DNA of 64,000 bases, taken from Gordonia araii NBRC 100433 (GTDB lineage Bacteria > Actinomycetota > Actinomycetes > Mycobacteriales > Mycobacteriaceae). The position numbers and the translations under genes were made by a program. Location of the stretch: assembly GCF_000241265.1 (NCBI RefSeq), contig NZ_BAEE01000012.1, forward strand, positions 1 to 64,000, given 5' to 3'. Positions 1 through 7,882 of this stretch are shown here, one piece after another. The stretch's first letter is position 1, and each line of letters opens with the position of its first letter. The notes beneath the pieces were generated by a model. It had not been told where the DNA came from, ran no database searches, and was given only the letters and a program-made list of their open reading frames with translations.

Positions 1-1
1 G

Positions 2-934
2 AGAGTCGCCGGCAGCCGCCGCGAAAAGCGCCGTACCAGAAGCGATCGGGAGGATCGGGAGAACTCGTCGGCCAGGTCGGCGCGCGTCGTCATTCCCTCT
101 GCGCTGACCATCCTGGCGGTCTGCGCCGGGCTGACCGCCGTGCGTCTGGCGGCCGAGAACCACATCGACCTGGCGCTGGCCCTGGTCGTCGGCGCCGCCC
201 TGCTCGACGGAATCGACGGCCGCGTCGCCCGCATGATGAACGCGACGTCGAAGATCGGCGCGGAACTCGACTCCCTCGCCGACGCGATCAACTTCGGCGT
301 CGTGCCCGCCCTGCTGCTGTCGATCACGCTGATGCCCGGCCAGGATCTCGGCTGGGCCATCGTCCTGGTCTACTGCTGCGCGATCATCCTGCGGCTGGCC
401 AGGTTCAACACGCTCTCCGACGACGAGAACGCACCGGGCTACACCCGCGACTTCTTCGTCGGCGTGCCCGCGCCGGCCGCCGCGCTGATCGCCCTCGGCC
501 CGCTCGGGCTGCACCAGGGACTCGGCGACGGCTGGTGGAGTTCCTTCCCGATGGTCGCGGCCTGGACGTTGCTCGCGGCCTTCCTGGCGATCAGCCGCGT
601 ACCGACCTCCTCGCTGAAGGCGACGACGAAGCTGTCGCGCCGCGCGGTGGCCCCGGCCCTGGTGCTCTTCGCCGCGGCCGCGGCCCTGCTCGTCACCTAC
701 CCGTACACGTTGATGAGCATCATCATCGCCGCCTACCTGGCGCACATCCCGTTCGCCTGGTGGGGCAGGCGCTGGGTGGCGGCTCGCCCGGAGCACTGGG
801 ATTCGCTGCCCGCCGAGCGGCGCGCACACCGCCGCCAGACGAGCAGGCGCCGGCCGATCATCGCCAAGTCGCAGGCGCGGCTGGGGCTGCGCCGCCCGCC
901 GTCGCGTCCGGCTAGCCCGCCCGATCCACGTTGA
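2..934 (+). CDS. pssA: CDP-diacylglycerol--serine O-phosphatidyltransferase (5' end outside window)
   Basis: Transfers a phosphatidyl group from CDP-diacylglycerol to L-serine to make phosphatidylserine, the precursor of phosphatidylethanolamine, in the cytoplasmic membrane. The CDP-alcohol phosphatidyltransferase signature (DG-x2-AR-x8-G-x3-D-x3-D) is visible as DGIDGRVARMMN followed by G, D and D. Several hydrophobic segments and an Arg-rich tail follow. The reading frame is open from base 2, and the residues before the GTG at 140 (ARVVIPSALTILAVCAGLTA) look like the usual first membrane segment, so the real start lies before the window. The last 23 bases overlap the convergent lipoprotein gene. 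PssA identity is favoured over other CDP-alcohol transferases by length and by the pssA position in mycobacterial synteny. Confidence 0.9.
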   Translation, partial: RVAGSRREKRRTRSDREDRENSSARSARVVIPSALTILAVCAGLTAVRLAAENHIDLALALVVGAALLDGIDGRVARMMNATSKIGAELDSLADAINFGVVPALLLSITLMPGQDLGWAIVLVYCCAIILRLARFNTLSDDENAPGYTRDFFVGVPAPAAALIALGPLGLHQGLGDGWWSSFPMVAAWTLLAAFLAISRVPTSSLKATTKLSRRAVAPALVLFAAAAALLVTYPYTLMSIIIAAYLAHIPFAWWGRRWVAARPEHWDSLPAERRAHRRQTSRRRPIIAKSQARLGLRRPPSRPASPPDPR

Positions 935-1361
935 CCTGATAGAACACCGAGTTCGGCCCACCGGCGGCACGCGGCGAACTGCCCACCGTGACCCAGTAGG
1001 TCTCGTCGCCCTTCTTGGCCGACAGGATCACCGTGCGCGTCCCGCCCTCCTCCGTTCGGCTCGACTCGGTGAAGCCGGCCTCGGTGAGGGTCTCGACGGC
1101 GGCGTCGAGCACGTTCGGCCCGCCGAGCTGACCCTGCACGGTCAACGACCACCCGTCGGCGCGCGACCCGCTCGCCTGGATGAGCCGACCGTCGAGCAGC
1201 GGCACATCCTTGGCGGGGAAATCGGCCGGGAGCGCGACGTCGCCGGTCGGGCCGGACTCCGACGACCCGCACGCACCGACGAGTCCGGTCGCGACGGCGA
1301 GGAACAGCACCATGAAGAAGACGAGCGGCCCGCGGCGGCGACCTGAACGAAAACGCGTCAT
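912..1361 (-). CDS. Putative lipoprotein, function unknown
   Basis: A 149-residue predicted lipoprotein. An Arg-rich n-region and a hydrophobic stretch lead to the lipobox LVGAC with lipidation Cys31, followed by Gly-Ser-Ser. The mature part (about 118 residues) has no domain I recognise. It alternates hydrophobic and polar residues (DGWSLTVQG, TYWVTVGSS), as in a small beta-rich extracytoplasmic domain. The ATG at 1361 has TACCGT seven bases upstream, fitting a leaderless transcript. The 3' end overlaps the convergent pssA gene by 23 bases. It is transcribed away from the Mrp operon that starts 88 bases away. Confidence 0.75.
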   Translation of the reverse strand: MTRFRSGRRRGPLVFFMVLFLAVATGLVGACGSSESGPTGDVALPADFPAKDVPLLDGRLIQASGSRADGWSLTVQGQLGGPNVLDAAVETLTEAGFTESSRTEEGGTRTVILSAKKGDETYWVTVGSSPRAAGGPNSVFYQVNVDRAG

Positions 1362-1368
1362 ACCTGCA

Positions 1369-1374
1369 ACGGTA
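1369..1374 (-). promoter_or_regulatory. -10 box for leaderless lipoprotein gene
   Basis: TACCGT on the minus strand sits 7 nt before the ATG at 1361. This TANNNT spacing puts the transcription start at or next to the start codon. Confidence 0.5.
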
Positions 1375-1448
1375 GGGTAAGAACCGCGGGTGACTCCGAA
1401 GTGACACCCCGCCGATGACCGAAGTCGACCGATCTCGCCGGAGCGCCC

Positions 1449-4286
1449 GTGATAGTTACCCTTTTCACACTTTCGGTCGCTGCGCTCGTCGCGCCGGCCA
1501 TCGTGTGGCGTCTAGGGCCCAAGGGTTTCTACGTCATCGCGCTCGCTCCGGCCGCCGCCCTCGTCTGGGTCGTCGCCAATTGGCCGACCGACGGCCAGCC
1601 GCTAACCGAATCGGCCGAATGGATCCCGCGTCTGCACATGACGCTGGACATGAGGATGGACACCCTCGCCGCAGTCCTGTCCGTTCTCATCCTCGGCATC
1701 GGCGCGCTGGTCCTCTGCTACTGCGCGCACTACTTCGACTCGATGCGCCCGCGCGTCGCGGTCTTCGGCGGCGAGATGCTCGCCTTCGCCACCGCCATGT
1801 TCGGCTTGGTCATCTCCGACAACATGCTGGTCCTCTACGTGTTCTGGGAGATCACCACGGTCCTGTCCTTCCTGCTGGTCGGCTTCTACGGGGTGCGCGC
1901 CTCCTCGCGCCGCGCCGCGACGCAGGCACTGCTGGTCACGACGCTGGGCGGCCTGGCCATGCTCGGTGGCATCATCGCCCTGGGCACCCGGACCGGGAGC
2001 TACCTCCTCTCCGATCTCCTGGCCAATCCGCCGGCGAGTTCGGTCTACGTCGACCTCGCGATCGCCGCGATCCTCATCGGCGCGCTGTCCAAGTCCGCCA
2101 TCGTCCCGCTGCACTTCTGGCTCCCCGGAGCCATGGCCGCCCCGACCCCGGTCAGCGCCTACCTGCACGCCGCCGCGATGGTCAAGGCCGGCGTCTACCT
2201 GGTCGCCCGCCTCGCCCCCGGTTTCGCAACCCTGCCGGTGTGGCAGGTCCTGGTTCTCGGCCTCGGCGCGGTCACCATGCTCGTCGGCGGCTGGCGCTCG
2301 CTGCGAGAGCTCGACTTGAAGCTGATCCTCGCCTTCGGGACGGTGTCGCAGCTCGGGTTCCTGATGGTGCTGCTCGGCTTCGGCGACGCCAGCGTGGCGC
2401 TGGCCGGCATCACGATGCTCGTGGCGCACGCGATGTTCAAGGCGGCCCTGTTCATGGTCGTCGGCATCATCGACCACTCGACCGGTACCCGGGACCTGCG
2501 CAAGCTGGCGCGCCTCGGCCAGAAGATGCCGGTCCTCGCCCTGATCGCCGCGGTCGCCTCGGCGAGCATGGCGGGGTTGCCGTTCACCTTCGGTTTCGTC
2601 GCGAAAGAGGCCGCGTTCGGGACGATTTGGGCGTCGAGCGCCCTGCCCGACTGGCAGGCCCGCGGCATCGACCTTGTGCTGTTGACCGGCGCCATCATCA
2701 CCATGGCGTACACGACCCGATTCCTGTGGGGGGCATTCGGCCGCAAGGTGCGCCCCGGACCCAGCCTCGCGGTGAGCCGGGCCCACCGCCCGCACCCGAT
2801 GTTCCTGTTCCCCCCGGCCGTGTTGGCGGTGGCCGGAATCGGCACCGCCTTCGCCGCCGGCTGGTTCGGCGAGATCTTCGAGCCGTACGCCAAGACCCTT
2901 CCGACCTACGGGCGCAAGCTCGAGCACCTCGGCCTGTGGCACGGCTTCGGGCTGCCGCTCATGTTCTCGATGATCGCCATGGTCGGCGGCGTCGGCGCCT
3001 TCCTCCTCGTCCGCTCCATGCGCGACCACCTGTTCGTGCGGCCACCGGTGGTCAACGCCGACCGCGTGTACGACTGGGTGCTGCGCACCGTCGACGCTGC
3101 CTCGCTCGCCATCACCCGCAACACCCAGCGCGGTTCGCTGCCGGTCACGCAGGGCGTGATCCTGGCGACGGCCGTCGTCCTGCCCATGGCCGCGCTGTTC
3201 ACCGGCGCGCGCTCGGTCCTGCATCCACAGGGGTTCGACGCCCCGACGCAGGCGGTCGTCGCACTGCTCATGCTCGCCGCGGCGGTCGGGGTCGCCGTCC
3301 TGCGCAACCGCCTCGCCGCGGTCATCGCGATCGGCCTCAACGGCTACGGCTGTGCCTTCCTCTTCGCCCGGCACGGCGCCCCCGACCTGGCACTGACCCA
3401 GGCTCTGGTGGAGACGCTGACCCTGGTCATCTTCGTCCTGGTGCTGCGCAAGCTACCCGCCGAGAGCCAGGCCCGCCGCTCGCTGGGACTCGACCGCGTC
3501 GCCCGGATCATCATCGCCGTCGCCGTCGGCGCGACGGTCGTGGTGATCGCGGTGTTCGCGGCCGCCGCCCGCTCGACGCGACCGCTCCACGAGGTCATCC
3601 CCGACCTCGCCTACACCATCGGCCACGGCGCCAACGCGGTCAACGTGCTGCTCGTCGACATCCGCGCCTGGGACACCCTCGGCGAAGTCTCGGTGCTGAT
3701 CGTCGCCGCCACCGGTGTCGCGTCGATGGTGTTCCGCGACCGCCGGTTCGGGGCCGCCCCCCGCGTGGCCGACGCGAATACCGCCGACGACCTGATGCCG
3801 TCGGACCGCACCACCTGGCTGCTGGGCAGCGACCTGCGCGATCCGCGGCACCGCTCCCTCGTGCTGGAGGCCACCACACGACTGGTGTTCCCGACGATGG
3901 TCGTGCTGTCGGTGTTCCTGTTCTACGCCGGCCACAACGCTCCGGGCGGCGGGTTCGCCGGCGGCCTGACCATGGGCTTGGCACTGGTGCTGCGCTACCT
4001 CGCCGGCGGCCGCTACGAACTCGGCGAGGCGCTGCCGATCGAGGCCGGAACGATTCTGGGCACCGGCCTGGCCGTCTCGGCGGGTACCGCGGTGACCTCG
4101 CTGTTCTTCGGGGCGCCTGCCCTCTCGTCGGCGATGTTCGAGGTGACGCTGCCGGTGCTGGGCGACGTCAAGCTCGTGACGGCGCTGTTCTTCGACCTCG
4201 GCATCTACCTGATCGTCGTCGGCCTGGTGCTCGACATCCTGCGCAGCCTCGGCGCGCGCCTCGACACCGAAGGGGAGGTTCGATGA
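1449..4286 (+). CDS. mrpA: Na+/H+ antiporter Mrp subunit A (fused A+B type)
   Basis: Largest subunit of the multi-component Mrp cation/proton antiporter, related to complex I NuoL. It acts in the membrane in Na+ and alkaline-pH tolerance. The 945 residues contain about 20 membrane segments. The central part is the proton-translocating antiporter domain, with motifs such as KSAIVPLHFWLPGAM and HAMFKAALFM. The last ~130 residues carry the MnhB signature GHNAPGGGFAGG, so subunit B is fused to A and no separate mrpB is present. The GTG start at 1449 gives the expected hydrophobic N terminus; an earlier start at 1415 in another frame is a shadow. It overlaps mrpC by four bases and heads a six-gene operon. 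Confidence 0.93.
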   Translation: MIVTLFTLSVAALVAPAIVWRLGPKGFYVIALAPAAALVWVVANWPTDGQPLTESAEWIPRLHMTLDMRMDTLAAVLSVLILGIGALVLCYCAHYFDSMRPRVAVFGGEMLAFATAMFGLVISDNMLVLYVFWEITTVLSFLLVGFYGVRASSRRAATQALLVTTLGGLAMLGGIIALGTRTGSYLLSDLLANPPASSVYVDLAIAAILIGALSKSAIVPLHFWLPGAMAAPTPVSAYLHAAAMVKAGVYLVARLAPGFATLPVWQVLVLGLGAVTMLVGGWRSLRELDLKLILAFGTVSQLGFLMVLLGFGDASVALAGITMLVAHAMFKAALFMVVGIIDHSTGTRDLRKLARLGQKMPVLALIAAVASASMAGLPFTFGFVAKEAAFGTIWASSALPDWQARGIDLVLLTGAIITMAYTTRFLWGAFGRKVRPGPSLAVSRAHRPHPMFLFPPAVLAVAGIGTAFAAGWFGEIFEPYAKTLPTYGRKLEHLGLWHGFGLPLMFSMIAMVGGVGAFLLVRSMRDHLFVRPPVVNADRVYDWVLRTVDAASLAITRNTQRGSLPVTQGVILATAVVLPMAALFTGARSVLHPQGFDAPTQAVVALLMLAAAVGVAVLRNRLAAVIAIGLNGYGCAFLFARHGAPDLALTQALVETLTLVIFVLVLRKLPAESQARRSLGLDRVARIIIAVAVGATVVVIAVFAAAARSTRPLHEVIPDLAYTIGHGANAVNVLLVDIRAWDTLGEVSVLIVAATGVASMVFRDRRFGAAPRVADANTADDLMPSDRTTWLLGSDLRDPRHRSLVLEATTRLVFPTMVVLSVFLFYAGHNAPGGGFAGGLTMGLALVLRYLAGGRYELGEALPIEAGTILGTGLAVSAGTAVTSLFFGAPALSSAMFEVTLPVLGDVKLVTALFFDLGIYLIVVGLVLDILRSLGARLDTEGEVR

Positions 4287-4903
4287 GCGTCAACGTCCCC
4301 CTCCTGATCGTCCTCGGCGGCATCATCGCCTGCGGTGCCTACCTGTTGATGGACCGCTCGCTGATCAAGATGCTGCTCGGGCTGATGCTCGTCGGCAACG
4401 CGGTCAACGTGATGATCCTGGTGATCGCGGGCAACAGCGGCAACCCGCCGATCCGGGGCCAGGAGGTCGCGGGCCGCACCGAGGACGCCGACCCGCTCGC
4501 CCAGGCGATGATCCTGACGGCGATCGTCATCATGATGGGCGTCGCCGCCTTCGTGCTGGCGCTGGTGTACCGCCTGTTCGTCCTCAACCGCGACGACGAC
4601 GACGTCGAGGACGACCCGGAGGATCTCAAGATCCTCACCGGCTCCCTGGAGACGGCCGGCGACCGCGACCGCAGCGATGATCCGTTGACCCTCGCCGACA
4701 CGGTCGCCGGCGACCTGTTCGACGACCAGGGGCATCCGCTGACTCCCGAGGAGTTCGAAGAGTTGCACCGCACGGTGATCGAGACCGACCTCCTCGTCGC
4801 GGACGACGACGACGTCGTCGACGAACTGCACGCCCCCGACGAAGACGAGGACGACGCCGAGAGCCCCGCGTCCGAGCCCGGCGAACGGGGGACCGACCAG
4901 TGA
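4283..4903 (+). CDS. mrpC: Na+/H+ antiporter Mrp subunit C with long acidic tail
   Basis: NuoK-like subunit of the Mrp antiporter. Residues 1-100 hold the three expected membrane segments, with MLLGLMLVGNAVNVMIL and DPLAQAMILTAIVIMMG typical of MrpC. At 206 residues it is much longer than the usual ~110-125. The extra ~100 residues are rich in Asp and Glu (runs such as DDDDVEDDPED and DDDDVVDELHAPDEDEDD) and should lie in the cytoplasm. The ATG overlaps the mrpA stop (ATGA), and the stop overlaps the mrpD GTG (GTGA), indicating translational coupling. Confidence 0.92.
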   Translation: MSVNVPLLIVLGGIIACGAYLLMDRSLIKMLLGLMLVGNAVNVMILVIAGNSGNPPIRGQEVAGRTEDADPLAQAMILTAIVIMMGVAAFVLALVYRLFVLNRDDDDVEDDPEDLKILTGSLETAGDRDRSDDPLTLADTVAGDLFDDQGHPLTPEEFEELHRTVIETDLLVADDDDVVDELHAPDEDEDDAESPASEPGERGTDQ

Positions 4904-6564
4904 ACTTCACCGTGCCCCTCTCGTGGTTCCCCGTACTGATCGTCATGCCGACGCTGGTGCCGCTGATCGGCGCGGCGATCGCCCTGGTCGCCGGGCGCAG
5001 CGCCCGCCTGCAACGCGTCGTCACGGTCGTCGCCATCAGCCTCTCGCTCGGCGCTTCGCTGTTGATGCTGTTCGGCGTCAGCAAGCACGGCACCCAGGCG
5101 ATCGCCATCGGCGGCTGGGACTCGACCGTCGGCGGTGAACGGACGAAGCGCCTCGGCCCGCTGGGCATCACCCTCGTCGTCGACCACCTGTCGGCGATGA
5201 TGCTGGTGGTGTCGGCGACGGTGCTGCTCGCCGTCATCCTCTACGCCATCGGCCAGGGTCTGCGCGACGGCACCGAGGCACAGCCGGTGTCGATCTTCCA
5301 GCCGACCTATCTGATCCTGTGCGCGGGCGTGTGCAACGCCTTCCTGGCCGGCGACCTGTTCAACCTGTACGTCTCCTTCGAGGTGCTGCTCACCGCGAGC
5401 TACGTGCTGCTCACCGTCGGCGCCAGCGCCGACCGCGTGCGCGCCGGGGCCATGTACGTGATGGTGTCGATGGTCTCGTCGCTGATCTTCCTGATCGGCA
5501 TCGCCTTCGCCTACGCCACCACCGGCACGCTCAACCTCGCCGAGATGTCGATCCGGCTGAACAGCGGCGAGGTCCCCGACGGCACCCGCAACGCGCTGTT
5601 CGCCGTGCTGCTGGTCGCCTTCGGCATCAAAGCAGCCGTGTTCCCCCTGTCGACCTGGCTGCCCGACTCCTACCCCACCGCCCCGGCCCCGGTCACCGCG
5701 GTGTTCGCCGGTTTACTGACCAAGGTCGGTGTGTACGCGATCATCCGCGCGCACACGCTGCTGTTCCCCGGCGGGTCGATGGACTCGGTGCTGATGATCG
5801 CCGGTCTGCTCACGATGCTGGTCGGCATCGCCGGTGCGATCGCCCAATCCGACATCAAACGACTGCTGTCGTTCACCCTGGTCAGTCACATCGGCTACAT
5901 GGTGTTCGGCGTCGCGCTGTCGTCGCAGCTGGGCATGGCGGCGGCCATCTACTACGTGGCGCACCACATTCTGGTGCAGACGACGCTGTTCCTAGTGGTC
6001 GGCCTGATCGAGCGCCAGGCCGGGTCGGCGTCGCTGCGCCGCCTCGGCGGCCTGATCGCCAGTCCGGTACTCGGCATCCTCTATCTCATTCCGGCCCTGA
6101 ACCTCGGCGGCATTCCGCCGTTCTCCGGATTCATCGGAAAGGTGGCGCTGCTGCAGGCCGGTGCCGTCGACGGATCGGCGCTCGCCTGGACGCTCGTCAT
6201 CGGCGGCCTGGTGACCAGTCTGCTCACCCTCTACGTCGTCGCCCGCATCTGGACCAAGGGCTTCTGGCGGGCCCGCGCCGACGCCCCCGAGGGCGATCTG
6301 TCCGACGAGCGCCCCTCGTCGCTCATGGATGAGAGTTCGGCCACCGATATCGCCTACTCCGACCGTGACGACGTCGGGTCGATGCCGCCCGGCATGGTCG
6401 TCCCGACCGCGGCCATGGTCGCCGTCGGCTTGGCGATGACGGTGTGGGCGGGGCCGATCATGAACTACGCCGACCGCGCCGCAGCCGACATCGTCGATCC
6501 GAAGGTGTACATCCGCGCGGTGATGGACATCGGCGATCCGGACAACCCGGCGGGGGGGCGCTGA
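4900..6564 (+). CDS. mrpD: Na+/H+ antiporter Mrp subunit D
   Basis: Second large NuoM/N-like antiporter subunit of the Mrp complex. The 554 residues contain about 14 membrane segments. The proton-antiporter domain shows FEVLLTASYVLL, the buried-lysine region KAAVFPLSTWLPDSYPTAPA, and KRLLSFTLVSHIGYM. A hydrophilic loop (about 470-510, EGDLSDERPSSLMDES) precedes the last membrane segment. The GTG start at 4900 overlaps the mrpC stop by four bases, and the stop overlaps the mrpE ATG by one base (TGATG). Confidence 0.93.
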   Translation: MNFTVPLSWFPVLIVMPTLVPLIGAAIALVAGRSARLQRVVTVVAISLSLGASLLMLFGVSKHGTQAIAIGGWDSTVGGERTKRLGPLGITLVVDHLSAMMLVVSATVLLAVILYAIGQGLRDGTEAQPVSIFQPTYLILCAGVCNAFLAGDLFNLYVSFEVLLTASYVLLTVGASADRVRAGAMYVMVSMVSSLIFLIGIAFAYATTGTLNLAEMSIRLNSGEVPDGTRNALFAVLLVAFGIKAAVFPLSTWLPDSYPTAPAPVTAVFAGLLTKVGVYAIIRAHTLLFPGGSMDSVLMIAGLLTMLVGIAGAIAQSDIKRLLSFTLVSHIGYMVFGVALSSQLGMAAAIYYVAHHILVQTTLFLVVGLIERQAGSASLRRLGGLIASPVLGILYLIPALNLGGIPPFSGFIGKVALLQAGAVDGSALAWTLVIGGLVTSLLTLYVVARIWTKGFWRARADAPEGDLSDERPSSLMDESSATDIAYSDRDDVGSMPPGMVVPTAAMVAVGLAMTVWAGPIMNYADRAAADIVDPKVYIRAVMDIGDPDNPAGGR

Positions 6565-7274
6565 TGCGATCGGCACTGATCAACGCGTGGCGACTGACCC
6601 TGCTGGCCCTGTTCTGGGCGGTCGGGACGACCTTCGTGTGGATCGCCGACCGCGTCAAGGTCCCCGAGTGGCTCGGCACCGATCTTCGCGAGGTCGGCGT
6701 CCGGATCTGGACCGCGTCGTGGCTGACGTTCGTCTGGGTCCTGCTGTGGGGCACCATCTCGTGGGCCAACATCCTCGCCGGCCTCGCCGTGGCGATCGGC
6801 ATCATGGCGCTGCTTCCGTTGCCGCGCGTCCCGGTCGAGGGCCGCCTGCACCCCGTGTCGATCACGCTGCTGCTCCTGCGGCTGATCCGGGACTTCTTCC
6901 TGTCGTCGCTCCAGGTGGCGTGGGCGGCGATCCGCCCGGGCCGCCCGCCGCTCGGGGCCGTCGTGCGCCGGCGCGTTGCGATCAAGTCCGACATGGTGCT
7001 GACCCTGGCCATCAACTACATCAACCTCGTCCCCGGCACCCTCGTCGTGGAAATCGACCACCGCCGCCGCCTGCTCTACATCCACGTCTTCGACTTGTCG
7101 TCGCCGAAGAAGGTCGCGCGCTTCGACCAGCAGATCGAGTTCATCGAACGCGCGTTCATCCACGCTTTCGAGCGCGACAGCGAATGGCACCCGAGCCCGT
7201 ACCACGGGATCGACGACGAGTACCACAACCGCGTCCTGGCGCAGCGCGACGCCGACGGAAGGGAGCCGCGATGA
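6564..7274 (+). CDS. mrpE: Na+/H+ antiporter Mrp subunit E
   Basis: Small accessory Mrp subunit needed for assembly or full activity of the antiporter. The 236 residues are longer than the typical ~160, owing to an N-terminal amphipathic extension (ALINAWRLTLLALFWAVG). The MrpE core is seen in the membrane segments around TFVWVLLWGTISWANILAG, followed by LTLAINYINLVPGTLVVEID and LLYIHVFDLSSP. The ATG directly overlaps the mrpD stop. A longer upstream reading frame (from 6444) overlaps mrpD and was rejected. It overlaps mrpF by four bases (ATGA). Confidence 0.9.
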   Translation: MRSALINAWRLTLLALFWAVGTTFVWIADRVKVPEWLGTDLREVGVRIWTASWLTFVWVLLWGTISWANILAGLAVAIGIMALLPLPRVPVEGRLHPVSITLLLLRLIRDFFLSSLQVAWAAIRPGRPPLGAVVRRRVAIKSDMVLTLAINYINLVPGTLVVEIDHRRRLLYIHVFDLSSPKKVARFDQQIEFIERAFIHAFERDSEWHPSPYHGIDDEYHNRVLAQRDADGREPR

Positions 7275-7543
7275 GCACCATGGACATCCTGTGGCTGGTC
7301 GCCGCGGCCATGCTGCTGATCGCCGGCATCCTGGCCTCGACGCGGGTGCTGGGCGGCCCGACCACCCTGGACCGCCTCATCGCGCTCGACATGTCGATCG
7401 CGCTGACGATGTGCGGTCTGGCGCTGTGGGCCGGTACCAGCGGCGATTCGTCGGTGGTCTCGGCGATCGTCGCGATCGCACTGGTCAACTTCGTCGGGTC
7501 GATCGCGGTCGCCCGATTCCGAGTCCGGGACGATAAACGATGA
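7271..7543 (+). CDS. mrpF: Na+/H+ antiporter Mrp subunit F
   Basis: A 90-residue membrane subunit with three hydrophobic segments. The conserved loop GGPTTLDRLIALDMSIA matches the MrpF/PhaF G-P-T-x-x-D-R-x-x-A-x-D signature. The start ATG overlaps the mrpE stop (ATGA), and the gene ends in a four-base overlap with mrpG. Length is normal for the family. Confidence 0.92.
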   Translation: MSTMDILWLVAAAMLLIAGILASTRVLGGPTTLDRLIALDMSIALTMCGLALWAGTSGDSSVVSAIVAIALVNFVGSIAVARFRVRDDKR

Positions 7544-7878
7544 CCATTCCAGAAATCATCAGTACCGTCCTGGTCATCGCCGGGTCGCTGATCGCGCTCA
7601 CCGCATCGGTCGGGTTGATCCGCTTCCGCGACACCCTCTCGCGCATGCACGCGGCCACCAAACCGCAGACCTTCGGATTGCTGCTCGTGCTGACCGGCGC
7701 CGGCATCCGGCTGGGCGGCAACGTCGATATCGGAATGCTCGTCCTCGCCGGGCTCTTCGCGCTGATCACGGCACCGGTCGTGGCCCAGCGGATCGGCCAG
7801 CTCGCCTACCGCGAGCAGCGGGCCGCGAGCGGCCTCACGCGTTCGCCCACCGAAGTGCCGACGTCCGACGAGAAGTGA
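7540..7878 (+). CDS. mrpG: Na+/H+ antiporter Mrp subunit G
   Basis: Last subunit of the Mrp antiporter (112 residues, three membrane segments). The MrpG motif GLIRFRDTLSRMHAATKPQT is clearly present after the first segment. The start overlaps mrpF by four bases. The gene ends four bases before the convergent 593-residue gene on the other strand, and no room is left for a conventional terminator. Confidence 0.92.
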   Translation: MTIPEIISTVLVIAGSLIALTASVGLIRFRDTLSRMHAATKPQTFGLLLVLTGAGIRLGGNVDIGMLVLAGLFALITAPVVAQRIGQLAYREQRAASGLTRSPTEVPTSDEK

Positions 7879-7882
7879 CCGC

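Noticed and set aside
1602-3374. 590-codon open frame antisense to mrpA
   Set aside because: It gives an Arg/Asp/His/Gln-rich translation without family motifs; an effect of GC-rich third positions in mrpA. Similar antisense frames lie over monooxygenase 1, monooxygenase 2, thiC and pknG.
1415-4903. Single 1162-codon frame spanning mrpA and mrpC
   Set aside because: Only its last ~206 codons (from ATG 4283) are a gene; the rest is an out-of-frame shadow of mrpA.
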